NCBI RefSeq assembly: GCF_042140245.1
Contig: NZ_CP159483.1
Coordinates: forward strand, 2,170,001-2,234,000
Direction of reading: 5' to 3'
Source: MH13 sp042140245
Lineage (GTDB): Bacteria; Pseudomonadota; Alphaproteobacteria; Rhizobiales; MH13
Length of the DNA stretch: 64,000 bases
Made by a program: the position numbers and the translations under genes. Shown here in pieces: positions 63,631 through 64,000 of this stretch (position 1 is the first letter of the stretch; the number at the start of each line of letters is the position of its first letter). The notes below the pieces were generated by a model. That model saw only the letters and a list, made by a program, of their open reading frames with translations. It made no database searches and had not been told where the DNA came from.

Positions 63631-64000
63631 TCAGGCGCGTCGCAATGTGGCCGTCATAAGGCCAGCACCAAGCAGCATCGTTCCACCAGCGCGGTTGGCC
63701 CATTTCAACGTGGATGGCCGTGTGATGCGATTGCGCAGATGCGCTGCAAACAGGGCGTAAAGCGCAGCGTTCACGACACCGAGCACCACGAAGGTTGTTC
63801 CCAAAAGTACAAGTTGTGGCACAGCTGGGGCCGCTGGATTGAGGAAATGCGGCAGGAACGCGATGAAGAAAGCGATTCCCTTGGGGTTCAGCGCCGTCAC
63901 GATGGTCGTGTGCAGCGTCATTTTGCGCCCGGAGATTTCGGGTTGTTCGGTAAGGTCAAGCTTGGGCTGTGTGCGCCACATCTTGATACCGAGATAGATG
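63631..64000 (-). CDS. LysE/RhtB-family amino-acid exporter (partial, runs off right edge)
   Basis: The visible 122 codons form the C-terminal half of a LysE-family translocator. The frame is open to the window edge: codons before the internal Met at 63981 read YLGIK, a typical LysE stretch. GLTTALNPKGIAFFIAFLPHF-like sequence (VTALNPKGIAFFIAFLPHF) is the family signature of the second half, and the last membrane segment reads GTMLLGAGL. The substrate is unknown. The start lies outside the window. Confidence 0.88.
   Translation of the reverse strand, partial: IYLGIKMWRTQPKLDLTEQPEISGRKMTLHTTIVTALNPKGIAFFIAFLPHFLNPAAPAVPQLVLLGTTFVVLGVVNAALYALFAAHLRNRITRPSTLKWANRAGGTMLLGAGLMTATLRRA

Overview
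The window comes from a marine-type alphaproteobacterium, most likely of the Hyphomicrobiales or Roseobacter kind. This is judged from gene content only: a GTTC-N7-GTTC SOS box in front of imuA-imuB-dnaE2, a DHPS/sulfolactate gene set of the roseobacter type, a SitABCD system with Mur-like boxes, DUF2336 and an ArsR-methyltransferase regulator in front of metF-metH. It looks like ordinary chromosome. I saw no tRNA, rRNA, insertion sequence, CRISPR array or phage gene, and no gene-free stretch over about 300 bases.

Layout. 1-3375 (minus): nqrA-nqrB-nqrC-nqrD of a Na+-NQR-like complex, running off the left edge, with an unusually short NqrB. Divergent from it, 3531-5864 (plus): a secreted pentaheme cytochrome c and a cation/proton antiporter. 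A perfect 18-bp palindrome with a Crp/Fnr-type core lies between the two sets. 5875-11593 (minus): the SOS mutagenesis cassette imuA-imuB-dnaE2 with its LexA box. 11695-22250 (minus): a complete 2,3-dihydroxypropane-1-sulfonate (DHPS) operon, consisting of a small membrane protein, TRAP transporter hpsKLM, dehydrogenases hpsN, hpsO and hpsP, sulfolactate sulfo-lyase suyAB, a ComC-like dehydrogenase, a YeiH-type exporter and a universal stress protein. It has a perfect LacI-type operator and a divergent LacI-family regulator.

23437-30578: an orphan polysaccharide BY-kinase/Wzz protein, a fused acyl-CoA:carboxylate CoA-transferase with an extra C-terminal domain, an aldo/keto reductase, cysQ and a PfkB sugar kinase. 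30544-34158 (minus): sitABCD manganese/iron transporter. 34269-44711 (plus): a carbohydrate locus with a ROK repressor, sugar ABC transporter, Gfo/Idh/MocA dehydrogenase, two TIM-barrel isomerases, an alpha/beta hydrolase and a ROK kinase. Its substrate cannot be read from the sequence. 44696-49968: transglutaminase, APH-type kinase, orphan ParA, methyltransferase, DUF2259 and DUF3307 proteins.

50210-52125: a Tat-exported molybdenum sulfite dehydrogenase and a monoheme cytochrome c with an Asn-Pro-Met-rich linker. This pair could oxidise the sulfite released by SuyAB. 52219-56798: ettA, a MOSC protein, two secreted proteins and a DUF2336 protein. 56898-62593: a methionine-synthesis operon (ArsR-methyltransferase regulator, metF, metH) behind an 18-bp palindromic operator. 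62707-64000: an azoreductase-like flavoprotein, a 27-residue membrane peptide gene and the start-truncated part of a LysE-family exporter.

The strongest biological threads are (i) organosulfonate uptake, C-S cleavage and sulfite disposal, and (ii) the Nqr / multiheme cytochrome / antiporter association with a possible redox-controlled shared operator.
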